In this document: positions 18,619-27,210 of the stretch, piece after piece
Numbering within the stretch: position 1 is the stretch's first letter
Layout of the letters: every line of letters starts with the position of its first letter
Origin: Alcanivorax sp.
Lineage (GTDB): Bacteria; Pseudomonadota; Gammaproteobacteria; Pseudomonadales; Alcanivoracaceae
Direction: 5' to 3'
Assembly: GCF_002726155.1 (NCBI RefSeq)
Contig: NZ_PBSH01000051.1
Location: 1 to 38,277 of the forward strand
Length of the DNA stretch: 38,277 bases
The notes under the pieces: generated by a model
Told to the model about the DNA's origin: nothing
Database searches by the model: none
Seen by the model: the letters and a program-made list of their open reading frames with translations, nothing else
Position numbers and translations under genes: made by a program

Positions 18619-19485
18619 TTGAACAACTGGCGCGACAAACTGTTTGTTACCCTGCAATACCTGGTTCCCCAGCACGGCCTGTCCCGGCTGGTGGGCATGC
18701 TGGCCCGCAGCGAAGTGCCGTGGATCAAGACCACTTTCATCAACCAGTTCATGAAGCGGTTTGGCATTGACCTGTCCGAAGCGCAAATTGAAGACGCGGA
18801 CCAGTTTCCCACCTTCAATGCCTTTTTTACCCGGGCCCTGAAAGCCGACGCCCGGCCACTGGAAGCCAGCGGCGACAACGACATTGCCTGCCCCGCGGAC
18901 GGCGCCGTTAGCCAGCTGGGCGCCATTCGCGCCAATCAGGTATTCCAGGCCAAAGGCCACGACTACTCACTGTACGACCTGCTTGGCGGAGACAGCGCCC
19001 TGGCCAGCGAATTCACCAACGGCCAGTTCGCCACCATCTACCTCTCCCCCCGCGACTATCACCGGGTGCACATGCCCTTTACCGGCACCCTGCGCGAAAC
19101 CCGCTACGTGCCCGGCGATCTGTTCTCGGTAAATGAAGCCACCGCCAACGGCGTGCCCAACCTGTTTGCCCGTAACGAACGCCTGGTGTGCATCTTTGAT
19201 ACCGAGCAAGGCCCCATGGCAGTGATTCTGGTGGGCGCCATGATCGTCGCCGGCATCGAAACCGTGTTCAGCGGTCAGGTGACACCGCTGCCCAAACAGG
19301 TGGTCACCACCGACTACCTGCGCACCGCCCCCATCACCCTGAAAAAAGGGGAGGAGCTGGGGCGCTTCCTGCTGGGCAGCACCGTGGTCATGCTGTTTCC
19401 GGAAGGCAAAGCCGGGTTTGAACAACACCTGAAAGCCGGTAGCCAAGTAAAAGTGCGCGGCAAACTCGGCGCCTATAGTCACTAA
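18619..19485 (+). CDS. psd: Phosphatidylserine decarboxylase proenzyme
   Basis: The protein has 288 residues with a TTG start at 18619 preceded by AAGGA at 8 nt; [26 protein letters not shown] matches the family N-terminus. The self-cleavage motif LGST lies at 252-255, with Ser254 becoming the pyruvoyl group of the alpha chain. Upstream are the conserved DG.V segment ([11 protein letters not shown]) and [12 protein letters not shown] with the catalytic His. It makes phosphatidylethanolamine at the inner membrane. The gene ends at a strong 12-bp hairpin. Confidence 0.96.
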   Translation: MNNWRDKLFVTLQYLVPQHGLSRLVGMLARSEVPWIKTTFINQFMKRFGIDLSEAQIEDADQFPTFNAFFTRALKADARPLEASGDNDIACPADGAVSQLGAIRANQVFQAKGHDYSLYDLLGGDSALASEFTNGQFATIYLSPRDYHRVHMPFTGTLRETRYVPGDLFSVNEATANGVPNLFARNERLVCIFDTEQGPMAVILVGAMIVAGIETVFSGQVTPLPKQVVTTDYLRTAPITLKKGEELGRFLLGSTVVMLFPEGKAGFEQHLKAGSQVKVRGKLGAYSH

Positions 19486-19499
19486 AACACCGACAGCCA

Positions 19500-19544
19500 A
19501 TACTCGCTGCGCAGCAATCCCCTTTATTGCTTCGCAGCGAGTAT
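19500..19544. terminator. Long two-tier hairpin after psd
   Basis: ATACTCGCTGCG (19500-19511) pairs perfectly with CGCAGCGAGTAT (19533-19544). Inside it AGCAAT (19513-19518) pairs with ATTGCT (19526-19531). This 18-pair hairpin begins 14 bases after the psd stop. A C-run rather than a T-run follows, so it may be a processing or stabilising structure or a weak terminator. Confidence 0.55.
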
Positions 19545-19637
19545 CCCCCCTGACATTCCTTCCGGTCCGCACGGCAACTGCCCTGTTCCGGATCTCCCCT
19601 ACAATGACCGGCCGTAGATCTTTTGCCGGTGCAATCT

Positions 19638-20783
19638 ATGCTCACAGACACCTTCCAGCAGGCCGTTTACAAACGAACCCGCCCTTGGCGACAACGCCTT
19701 AACAATGGCCGGGCTCGACTGTTTGACGCTCAACAATTGAGCCAGGCAGAACAAACGCCCTACGAGATTCTGTTTGACGATGGCCTGGTGAAATTACGTT
19801 TTTACCCACCGTTGGCAGAAAGCGCCATTCCATTATCTGACGGCACCGTGATTCCCGTCAGCCAGACACCTCAGCGCACCCCACTAGTATTGGTGGCTCC
19901 GCTGGCGGTGAACATGCTGATCTATGACCTGTTTCCCCAGCGTAGCTTGGTGCGCTACCTGCGCGCCCGTGGTTTTGAGTTGTATATGGTCGACTGGGGC
20001 CGCCCAGGCAAATATCACAACCATTTAAGCCTGAGCAGCTATTTTGCGGATTATCTACCCAAACTACTGGTGCATGTTCGCCGGCACAGCGGTGAACAAA
20101 AATTAAGTTTGCACGGCTGGAGTTTCGGCGGGCTATTCAGCTTGTGTTACGCCGCGCTAGGCAAAGATCCCGACATCAGCAACTTGGTACTGATCGGCGC
20201 CCCTACGGATTATCATCGCAACGGCGCATTAGGCGATCAGTATCGTGCCCTGAGCCGGCGCGCCAAGTGGATCCGCAGCCGCACAGGCCTGCGTATCCAC
20301 AAGGTTCCTGCCAACTTGTTGCGCTCACCGGGCTGGGTAAACAGCCTGGCGTTCAAGCTCACCAATCCGATAGGCAGCCTGCAGGGCTACTGGAGCCTGC
20401 TAAAGAACCTGCACGACCGTGACTTCGTCTCTTCCCACGCCACCAACGGGGCCTTTCTGGATGACATGGTGGCGTACCCCGGCGGCGTCATTCAGGACAT
20501 TGTTCGCTATCTGTGGACTGATAACGTGGTCGCTCACGGCCAGCTGCCCATGGCAGGCACCAACGGACACCTGAACCAGGTCACCGCCAACGTACTCAAC
20601 ATCACCGGTGCCAACGACCCTATTGTCACCCCGGAATGCAGCCAGGCCATGAGACCGTTGATTCGCAGCAAGGATAAAACCTTTATCACCATTGATGGCG
20701 GCCACATGGGCATCCTGGGCAGCGCCGCTGCGCAGAAGCAGAGCTGGGGGCGCATTGCGGACTGGTTGATAGAGCGGGATTAA
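19638..20783 (+). CDS. PHA-synthase-like alpha/beta hydrolase
   Basis: The protein has 381 residues from the ATG at 19638; a TTG 15 bases upstream is possible. The fold signals are those of the class III PhaC family: PLAVNMLIYDLFPQRSLVRYL, FELYMVDWGRPG, the nucleophile elbow GWSFGG (160-165), NITGANDPIVTPE (Asp327) and DGGHMGILG (His356). True PHA synthases have Cys in the elbow (GxCxGG); here it is Ser162. This argues for a lipase, esterase or depolymerase-like hydrolase, or a synthase variant. No phasin or PhaE-like partner is nearby. The substrate cannot be read from sequence. Confidence 0.75.
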   Translation: MLTDTFQQAVYKRTRPWRQRLNNGRARLFDAQQLSQAEQTPYEILFDDGLVKLRFYPPLAESAIPLSDGTVIPVSQTPQRTPLVLVAPLAVNMLIYDLFPQRSLVRYLRARGFELYMVDWGRPGKYHNHLSLSSYFADYLPKLLVHVRRHSGEQKLSLHGWSFGGLFSLCYAALGKDPDISNLVLIGAPTDYHRNGALGDQYRALSRRAKWIRSRTGLRIHKVPANLLRSPGWVNSLAFKLTNPIGSLQGYWSLLKNLHDRDFVSSHATNGAFLDDMVAYPGGVIQDIVRYLWTDNVVAHGQLPMAGTNGHLNQVTANVLNITGANDPIVTPECSQAMRPLIRSKDKTFITIDGGHMGILGSAAAQKQSWGRIADWLIERD

Positions 20784-20795
20784 ATCGCTGCGACG

Positions 20796-21124
20796 AGCTG
20801 CTAGCGACAACGCGGGTTAGGCGCGGTGCCTCACGGTGACAGCCCTGCCCGCAGGATCCAGTTGAAAGTTCAAAGTTGAAAAGGAAAACCGGAGCGACAC
20901 CAGCCTCTCCGTTGTCCCTACTGTAGGAGCCCAACTTGAGGGGCGAACCGAGCGGAGCGAGGCGACAGGAATCCAGGTCTACCCGCAATGTTTCCTGAAA
21001 CCTGTCGAGCCCAAGGAACTTTTCTGGCTTTACCTATCTGTTTTTCGCAACTCGCAACTCGCAACTCGCAACTCGCAACTCGCAACTCGCAACTCGCAAC
21101 TCGCAACTCGCAACTCGCAACTCG
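20796..21124. repeat. Heptad element E2 with core, 121-bp insertion and (CGCAACT)11 array
   Basis: Order on the plus strand: head heptads AGCTGCT, AGCGACA (20796-20809); structured core ACGCGGG...CTGCCCGC (20810-20855); heptads AGTTGAA, AGTTCAA, AGTTGAA (20860-20880); AAGGAAAACC (20881-20890); an insertion absent from element E6 (20891-21011); CAAGGAACTTTT (21012-21023); and 11 perfect CGCAACT units (21046-21122). Read on the other strand, the tail unit is AGTTGCG. The 407-bp gap between the PHA-synthase-like gene and the glycosyltransferase is almost entirely this element. Confidence 0.85.
20921..20950 (+). repeat. REP-like repeat inside element E2
   Basis: CTGTAGGAG, a short spacer and GGGCGAACCG match the REP-like copy between queG and orn, in the opposite orientation. 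It lies inside the 121-bp segment that E2 has and E6 lacks, so it is nested in the heptad element. Confidence 0.5.
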
Positions 21125-21190
21125 TCATATAACCGTCATTCTTGCCGCCTAGTCTGAAAGACGTTTCCGCTGACGACAGTGTTCGCTTTC

Positions 21191-22243
21191 ATGCCTCGCC
21201 TGTTGATTCTTTTCCCGTGCAGTCACATGGGCAATCTGCTGATTGCCCTGCCACATTTACGCGCCATGCTATCGACACATCCGGATGCCTTGCTGGTGGT
21301 TAATGCGCGCTACCAAACATTGGTGAAGCAAAGTTTACCCGGCGAAAAGCGGCTTCTTTTTTACCCGGAACAGGCACTCTCTTCATCCCGACCGTTATGG
21401 CAACGGATAAAACACTATCTGATGTTTGTTCATGCCATGCGACGTTTTCGCGCAGACCTTTGTGTAGACATTGAAGGCGAACAGAAATCCGCCACGCTGA
21501 GCCGGCTGTCCGGTGCGACAACACGCATCGGCCCACCGCGCCGCCATGGCCACTGGTTCTATAACATGTCGCAGGAACCGGACTGGCAAGGGCACCGCTG
21601 GCAGGGATACGCCAGCCTGAGCCAACCGGCGGCAAGCGCGCCAGCGCATTACCTGCCGCTGGTCGAATGCGCTGACAGCAACGCGCGCATTTGCGCCTTG
21701 CTGCCCATGCACGCCGCTGATACACGACTGATCGTGCATGTCGGTGCAACCAAGACGTACAAAATGTGGCACGCGGAACAATTCGCATCCCTGTGCCAGC
21801 AGGCACGTCGAGCCGGACTCACCCCCATACTGGTCGGGGCCGGTCACAAGGACCGTGTGCAAATTGCCCGCGTGCAATCCTTCCTCTGTGAACCGGTGCT
21901 GGATCTGTGCGATCAACTCAACCTGTCGGAATTCATCGCACTGCTGCAACACAGCCGAGCCTATGTGGGTAACGACAGTGGCCCCATGCATCTGGCGGCG
22001 GCCTGCGGCATTCCCACCGTCGGCCTGTTCGGCCCCACCAACGACAACCTCTGGCGCCCCCTCTCACCCCATGCCCGAGTATTACGTTGGCAAGCCTGCA
22101 CCGCGGAATGTGAGCGCAGCAGCTGCGTGCAGGACACCTACCCCTGCCTGCAACGCATTACTGTGGATCAAGTGATGGACACGCTGTTGGCGCTGGGCGT
22201 GCCTGTCGGCGCACATGCCAACACATCCCGACGCGCGGTATAA
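21191..22243 (+). CDS. Glycosyltransferase family 9 (heptosyltransferase-like)
   Basis: The protein has 350 residues from the ATG at 21191; a GTG at 21179 is possible. The N-terminal MPRLLILFPCSHMGNLLIALPHLRAML is the usual GT9 start. The C-terminal half contains HVGATKTYKMWHAEQF, then YVGNDSGPMHLAAACGIPTVGLFGPTNDNLWRP, the diagnostic nucleotide-sugar binding segment of ADP-heptose:LPS heptosyltransferases. It probably adds a sugar to the lipopolysaccharide core on the inner face of the inner membrane. Which heptose position, or whether another sugar is used, cannot be told. No other LPS gene is adjacent. No Shine-Dalgarno is seen, and a heptamer array ends 67 bp upstream. Confidence 0.8.
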   Translation: MPRLLILFPCSHMGNLLIALPHLRAMLSTHPDALLVVNARYQTLVKQSLPGEKRLLFYPEQALSSSRPLWQRIKHYLMFVHAMRRFRADLCVDIEGEQKSATLSRLSGATTRIGPPRRHGHWFYNMSQEPDWQGHRWQGYASLSQPAASAPAHYLPLVECADSNARICALLPMHAADTRLIVHVGATKTYKMWHAEQFASLCQQARRAGLTPILVGAGHKDRVQIARVQSFLCEPVLDLCDQLNLSEFIALLQHSRAYVGNDSGPMHLAAACGIPTVGLFGPTNDNLWRPLSPHARVLRWQACTAECERSSCVQDTYPCLQRITVDQVMDTLLALGVPVGAHANTSRRAV

Positions 22244-22306
22244 CAGGCCAGCACACCCCGCTTTGATCAACAGCATGATCACCAACGAGACGCTTGCCTG
22301 AAGCCG

Positions 22307-22341
22307 GAAAAAAGAAAACGCAGCCCGTCTCCGGACTGCGT
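22307..22341 (-). terminator. Rho-independent terminator of the phosphatase operon
   Basis: On the minus strand a GC-rich stem (ACGCAG...CTGCGT with inner CCGG/CCCG pairing, 22318-22341) is followed by TTTTCTTTTTT. It lies about 60 bases beyond the stop of the acid-phosphatase-like lipoprotein gene. Confidence 0.85.
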
Positions 22342-22397
22342 CATTGTCAAAAAATGGATCTGCCTTTGTTGTTGTGGGAATGCGTTTCTGCCTCCGA

Positions 22398-24518
22398 TTA
22401 CAAACCGTCGAACAACCCGGCCAACAAGCCAGTGATCGGCGACAACAAATCCAGCAAGGGCGCCAGCGGGCTCAACAAGCGCTCATCAAGCTGCTCTGTG
22501 ACTTCCCGCACCACCGTGAGCAACACCGATGACAAGGCATCGCCTGGCAAGGTGGTGTATTCCTCTGCACCGGGAATCTGGTTAAGCCACAACACGTCAT
22601 TCACCAGGTGTTCCAACGTTGCCTGCACCGTACCCACCAGCTGCTCACCGGTAGCACTGCTATCCAACATCACCAACTGCTCCAACGTATTGGCCAGCCC
22701 CAGTGATACCGTGGAAAGCACGGAGGTAAGCCCGGCGAAGACCGGCACTTCCCCTGGCACCTGCTCCTCAACGCCATCCAGAATATTGTTCAGGTTGCGC
22801 GACAGAGACACCAGCGGCGCAGCAATAAAGGCAATGTCGTCTACGGTGCTGCCGTCGCCGCCCAGGCCCACATCGCCGCTACCCGTACCGACGCCGGCGG
22901 CCAGGGCATCAAAGGCGCTGCCAAGCTGGTCAAAGGGTGCCGGCAGGCCACTGGTATCGATGGCCTGCAACTGCTCGGAAGCCGCCAGTACCGCCTGTAC
23001 CGATTGCGTCATTTCACTGCTGTCGCCTTCCAGAATCGCCGCGGTTGCCGCGTCCATGGCATTGAACAGGATGTCAGTACCGGCAATGATCTGGTCGAAC
23101 ACCTGACGCTGTTCTTCCGGCAGATTGGCCCCCACTTCAGTAAAGCCGGACACCAATGTCTCACGCAGTTCTTTCAACGGGCCGGTGAAGTCCGCATCGA
23201 AACCATCCGGCAGCGGTAACGGCAATGCACCATCACCCAGCGGCTGGCCGGAGAAATCGTTGTTGCCACTGAGCAGCACCATGGGCTGCTTCTCATAGCA
23301 ATGGGTATAGGCCGGCGTCAGCTCACCGCCACTGATGACACCCAGGCCTTCCGCTTCCGGGTCCACCGTATAGGCTTCGATGCAGAGCTGAGCCGGAGCC
23401 ATGGTTTCGGCATTCGCCTCTACCGCTTTCATCCAGAAAAACCCGTAAACATCCCCTTGCTGAAACCGGGCAGTGTTACGCTCCGGATCATCAATGGATC
23501 GAGTCTTTCCTGCAGCACCACTGACAACAAACTCCGTGCGCCCGCAGGACGGCACGGCATTGAGCACCTGTAAATCGTGGTCATGACCGGCGAAGAAAAA
23601 ATCGGTCTGGTCGCAGACCGCTTCTTCCATGAATGCCTTCCAGCGCTCACCGGCCAGCACCGGCAAAAGCTCACTGGGTACGCCATCGTAGTTGCCCGCG
23701 TTACCGTGACTACCATTGGATAAATACGGATGGTGCGCCATGCCAATCCGGAACACCGCATTGGAACCGGCGATGGCATTTACTGCCCAGTTGCGCTGGT
23801 CCACACCGTAGGTGTGATAGGCGTAGGCAATATCCGGGTCAGCAAAGCCTCCCGCAATGGGATTGGAATCCAGCGCAAAGAAATCCACCAGAGGGCGCTC
23901 CCCCTGAGAGGTATTGCCCGCACTGTGTTTGAAATAACGATCAGGCATATTCCAGCGGTCGGACAGGCGGCCATCAAAGTAGGAATAATCCACCTGGAAT
24001 TCGCCACGGGCATTGCCCGCCCCGTCGCCTCCCACGTAACCGGTATTGTCATGGTTACCCAGCACCATGTAGAACGGCAGCTGTACCGGCTCAAACGGTT
24101 TTTCGAATTTTTCCGCGAACTGGGGATCATCCACGCTGGTGACCCCGGACTCATAAATGTTGTCGCCCAGCCCGACCACCAAATCGCACCCTGCAAAGGC
24201 CATGTCACCGATAAATTCATCCTTGCCGTCACAGACATCGGCTATCGCCTGCCCCACGGCATACTGGCCCGCAGAGCCGCTACCGGAATCGCCAATCACA
24301 ATAAAGCGTACCGCCGCTGGCGGGTTACTGACGGTTTCGCCGCCGCCATCCGGCTCACCGTCCCCTTCACCTTCCCCACCACCATCACCGGGGCCATTGG
24401 GGGTTTCCACATTACCGCTTCCGGCATCCGCATTCGCACCACCAGAGGAGCCTCCTCCGCCGCAGGCCGTCAGGGTAATCGCCGCCACCAGGGGTAACAG
24501 TTTCCAGTAAGCGTTCAT
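22398..24518 (-). CDS. Purple-acid-phosphatase-like lipoprotein with novel C-terminal region
   Basis: The protein has 706 residues. The lipobox LTAC gives a lipidated Cys19, followed by a Gly/Asp/Glu-rich linker (20-65). The metallophosphoesterase domain (about 70-410) shows IGDSGS (Asp77), GDN (118-120), GNHD (154-157), AHHP (His262-263) and GHDHD (311-315), the metal-ligand pattern of acid phosphatase 5-like enzymes. Residues about 425-706 form a separate, mostly helical, Leu/Ala-rich region that I cannot assign. The ATG overlaps the stop of the PhoD-like gene (ATGA), so the two are coupled. A terminator follows. It probably acts in the periplasm or at the outer membrane in phosphate scavenging. 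Confidence 0.8.
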   Translation of the reverse strand: MNAYWKLLPLVAAITLTACGGGGSSGGANADAGSGNVETPNGPGDGGGEGEGDGEPDGGGETVSNPPAAVRFIVIGDSGSGSAGQYAVGQAIADVCDGKDEFIGDMAFAGCDLVVGLGDNIYESGVTSVDDPQFAEKFEKPFEPVQLPFYMVLGNHDNTGYVGGDGAGNARGEFQVDYSYFDGRLSDRWNMPDRYFKHSAGNTSQGERPLVDFFALDSNPIAGGFADPDIAYAYHTYGVDQRNWAVNAIAGSNAVFRIGMAHHPYLSNGSHGNAGNYDGVPSELLPVLAGERWKAFMEEAVCDQTDFFFAGHDHDLQVLNAVPSCGRTEFVVSGAAGKTRSIDDPERNTARFQQGDVYGFFWMKAVEANAETMAPAQLCIEAYTVDPEAEGLGVISGGELTPAYTHCYEKQPMVLLSGNNDFSGQPLGDGALPLPLPDGFDADFTGPLKELRETLVSGFTEVGANLPEEQRQVFDQIIAGTDILFNAMDAATAAILEGDSSEMTQSVQAVLAASEQLQAIDTSGLPAPFDQLGSAFDALAAGVGTGSGDVGLGGDGSTVDDIAFIAAPLVSLSRNLNNILDGVEEQVPGEVPVFAGLTSVLSTVSLGLANTLEQLVMLDSSATGEQLVGTVQATLEHLVNDVLWLNQIPGAEEYTTLPGDALSSVLLTVVREVTEQLDERLLSPLAPLLDLLSPITGLLAGLFDGL

Positions 24519-26242
24519 GAGATCACCTCTTCAGTATTCAGCACGGGGGGATGGGAAAATGCGGTGCGCAACGTGCGCGGTCTGGACAGGGGCTGGTCTT
24601 CGATGATGCGGCTATCACCACTTTTTACCGTCACCACCTTGGTTTTTGCCGTATTGATTTGTCCACGCAAATCGTAGGACTCAATGCTTTGCGCGTAGTA
24701 AAACTCACCTTGTGCACGCTGGCGGGTCACATCCACCAGAATAAAACCTCGGGATTTGGCTTCCACATAGCGGATATGCGGATTGGCCACGGGAATCACC
24801 ACGCCGGCAAGCTCTGCCACGCCATCCGGAAAACCGGGGCTGGTCACCGCTGGCGTAACAAACTCCGCGGCTAACGCTTTATCAAAAAGATCACCCAACA
24901 GGGTGCCTGGATTGCGATAAATTTCGCTGGCCCAGGATGTGTGGATATCGCCGGTGAGAATCACCACGTTGTCGATATCGTTATCGTCGATGTGGTTCAG
25001 AATTTTCAGCCGATCCGCCGCGTAGCCATCCCACTGATCCATGTTGATGGCAGACAGATTGCCACGCAGTTGCGCATGGCGTTCGCTCAGCGAAGGAATC
25101 TCGGCGATATTTAGTTGCGCAAACATCACCTGCTGACCAATGAAGCGCCACTGGCTGTTCGATTCACTCAAGCTGTTGAGCAGAAAGTCCATCTGCTGCT
25201 CGCTGATCAGGTGTCGATCTTCGTCGTTACGGCCCGGATCGGCGGGTATGGTCAACTGCTCATCGCGACCTTCCAGCCGTGTATCCAGCATGGTCAGATC
25301 AATCAGGTCACCGAAGGAAAAGTTGCGGTAGATCACGCTGTGATTACCTGGCTCACGGGGCCGGATCGGCAACCATTCGAAGTAGGCCTGCTGGGAAATC
25401 TGTTTGCGGGCAGCCCAATCCCCTTCGGTCAGCGGATCATGATTGCCCGCCCCGTCGCGGTAGCTGTTATCGGTGGATTCGTGGTCATCCCAGACAGCAA
25501 TCATCGGGAATTGCTGATGCACCGCTTGCAGATCTTCGTCGGTTTTATACTGCGCATGGCGTTGACGATAATCCGCCAGGGTGATCATTTCGTGGGAAGG
25601 CTGCGGATCGCGCTCGGGGAAATCCCCGTACTCGCCGGCCCCGTACTCGTACAGGTAATCACCAAGGTGCAGGACAAAATCCAGATCCGCATGATTGGCC
25701 ACGGCCCGGTATACGGAGAAAAATCCGTAGGGATAGTTGGCGCAGGAAACCACTGCAAAACGGGCCCGGTCGATAAACGTTTTCGACGCGGGGAAGGTCC
25801 GGGTGCGCCCCACCGGTGACACCTGATCGCCCACGGAAAACTGATAGTAATACCAACGATCCGGCTGCAGCCCCGTAGCATCCTGCTTAACGCAGTAGTC
25901 GCTGGACGCACTGGCGATGGCGGTATAGCTGGCCACCGTTTGCTGCATGGCCAGATCACTGGCCACAGTCACGGTGACAGACACATCTTCACCGCTATCC
26001 CGATCCGGCGTCACCCGGGTCCAGAGAATGACACGATCAGACAGTGGATCTCCGGAGGCCACCCCATGCAGGAAAGACACGCCGGGCGGAGCGTCCGGGG
26101 CATCCGGTTCGTCCGGCAGATTGGGTGTGGGCGTATTGGCCGGCGGCGCAGCTGAAGAGCTGCTGCCACCACCACACCCCGCCAGTGATAGCGCGCCCCC
26201 CGCGCCCAGCGCCTGCACCAGGGTACGTCGTTTGCGATCCAT
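24515..26242 (-). CDS. phoD: PhoD-family alkaline phosphatase, Tat-exported lipoprotein
   Basis: The protein has 575 residues from the ATG at 26242, preceded by AGGGGG. The N-terminus MDRKRRTLVQALGAGGALSLAGC combines a twin-arginine (RRTLVQ) with a lipobox at Cys23. The PhoD N-domain (PPGVSFLHGVASGDPLSDRVILWTRVTP) is followed by the metal-dependent core: FVLHLGDYLYEYG, WDDHESTDNSYRDGAGNH and ILTGDIHTSWAS. PhoD enzymes are calcium/iron phosphomonoesterases or phosphodiesterases active on teichoic or nucleotide phosphates. It forms an operon with the downstream acid-phosphatase-like gene. Regulation by phosphate is likely by analogy, but no convincing Pho box was found. Confidence 0.85.
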   Translation of the reverse strand: MDRKRRTLVQALGAGGALSLAGCGGGSSSSAAPPANTPTPNLPDEPDAPDAPPGVSFLHGVASGDPLSDRVILWTRVTPDRDSGEDVSVTVTVASDLAMQQTVASYTAIASASSDYCVKQDATGLQPDRWYYYQFSVGDQVSPVGRTRTFPASKTFIDRARFAVVSCANYPYGFFSVYRAVANHADLDFVLHLGDYLYEYGAGEYGDFPERDPQPSHEMITLADYRQRHAQYKTDEDLQAVHQQFPMIAVWDDHESTDNSYRDGAGNHDPLTEGDWAARKQISQQAYFEWLPIRPREPGNHSVIYRNFSFGDLIDLTMLDTRLEGRDEQLTIPADPGRNDEDRHLISEQQMDFLLNSLSESNSQWRFIGQQVMFAQLNIAEIPSLSERHAQLRGNLSAINMDQWDGYAADRLKILNHIDDNDIDNVVILTGDIHTSWASEIYRNPGTLLGDLFDKALAAEFVTPAVTSPGFPDGVAELAGVVIPVANPHIRYVEAKSRGFILVDVTRQRAQGEFYYAQSIESYDLRGQINTAKTKVVTVKSGDSRIIEDQPLSRPRTLRTAFSHPPVLNTEEVIS

Positions 26243-26428
26243 GAGAATTCCCCCTAACCATAAAAGGCCATCGCCCCACGGCAACAGCACGTCAAGATTA
26301 GGCAGGAAATTGCACGGAAACAGTGGGCCTTGGGTAGTCGCACTGTAGTACTATGTAGCCCCCTGTAACCGCCCAGTTAAAGGTGACAAAACAGAGAAAA
26401 AGTCAGGAAATTTCGGTGATAGTGCCGA

Positions 26429-27073
26429 TCAAACCAGCGCAAACGCCCCCGGCAAATGCTGGCGCAGAGTCAGCAAATTTTCTTCCTGCACCGCCATTTC
26501 ACCAAAACAATTGGCCATGGTGCCGGCGTATCGCAGGCCATCCTTTTCAATAGCCTCTGCGGTCAGCAAGGCGTGATTGATGCACCCCAGCTTCATACCG
26601 ACAACCTGGATCACCGGCACATCCAGCTCCTTGGCCAGCCCGGACAACATCTCTCGGCTATTGAGCGGCACGCGCCATCCGCCGGCGCCCTCAATCAGAA
26701 TCAAGTCCGCCGGGTGGGCACTCAAGGCGCCCCGCACATACCCCACCAACCGGGACAGACTGATATCTTTTCCCTCTTGCTGGGCAGCGATATGTGGCGC
26801 TATCGGCGCCTTGAATGCCACCGGGTTAACCATCTCGTAGGGCAGCTTCACTGAACTGGCCGCCATCAACTGCAGGGCATCTTCATTACGCCACCCATCC
26901 GGCGTCTCATCACAGCCTGCAGCAACCGGCTTGAGCCCATAACAACTCAATCCGGCTTCCCGGGCTCGCTCCAACAGGCGACAGCTCACCCAGGTCTTGC
27001 CGACTTCGGTGTCGGTGCCGGTGACAAAGAAGATGCCCTTGAGGGCGGGGAGCGGTGGTTTTTGATCGGACAT
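26429..27073 (-). CDS. bioD: Dethiobiotin synthetase
   Basis: The protein has 214 residues. The P-loop GTDTEVGKT lies at 19-27, followed by CYGLKPVAAGC and the IEGAGGWRVPLN segment. The enzyme makes dethiobiotin from DAPA, CO2 and ATP. It is the last gene of the biotin operon. Unlike the other bio genes it is separated from its upstream neighbour bioC by 137 bp, which contain a heptad repeat element. This could give it weaker or separate expression. Confidence 0.95.
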   Translation of the reverse strand: MSDQKPPLPALKGIFFVTGTDTEVGKTWVSCRLLERAREAGLSCYGLKPVAAGCDETPDGWRNEDALQLMAASSVKLPYEMVNPVAFKAPIAPHIAAQQEGKDISLSRLVGYVRGALSAHPADLILIEGAGGWRVPLNSREMLSGLAKELDVPVIQVVGMKLGCINHALLTAEAIEKDGLRYAGTMANCFGEMAVQEENLLTLRQHLPGAFALV

Positions 27074-27118
27074 ATCTGTTTTCGTCTTCTGGTTTCAGGG
27101 GCTTGATCTGGATTACGC

Positions 27119-27208
27119 CGAGTTTCGAGTTTCGAGTTTCGAGTTTCGAGTTTCGAGTTTCGAAAAGAATAAAACGGTTTTGCCTTTCGCAACTCGCTCC
27201 TTGCGATT
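27119..27208. repeat. Heptad element E3 inside the biotin operon, with a six-unit array
   Basis: On the minus strand, starting 2 bases after the bioC stop: AATCGCA, AGGAGCG, AGTTGCG (27208-27188), then AAAGGCAAAACC, a short A/T-rich spacer and six units of CGAAACT (plus-strand AGTTTCG, 27121-27162). This matches the second half of E2 and E6 (AGTTGAA heptads, AAGGAAAACC, tail array); the ACGCGG core is absent. The 7-bp unit is not a multiple of three, so the long repeat-coding frames seen through it are artefacts. Confidence 0.75.
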
Positions 27209-27210
27209 CG

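Noticed and set aside
20918..21106. Frame encoding repeated RVASCEL on the minus strand
   Set aside because: It is translation of the 7-bp tandem array; any heptamer array gives a seven-residue repeat. The TRNSKLE-type repeat frame at 26986-27245 is the same artefact.
26243..26428. Possible Pho box upstream of phoD
   Set aside because: The minus strand has TTTGTCACCTTTAACTG, which only loosely resembles the CTGTCAT direct repeats of PhoB sites. Not strong enough to list.
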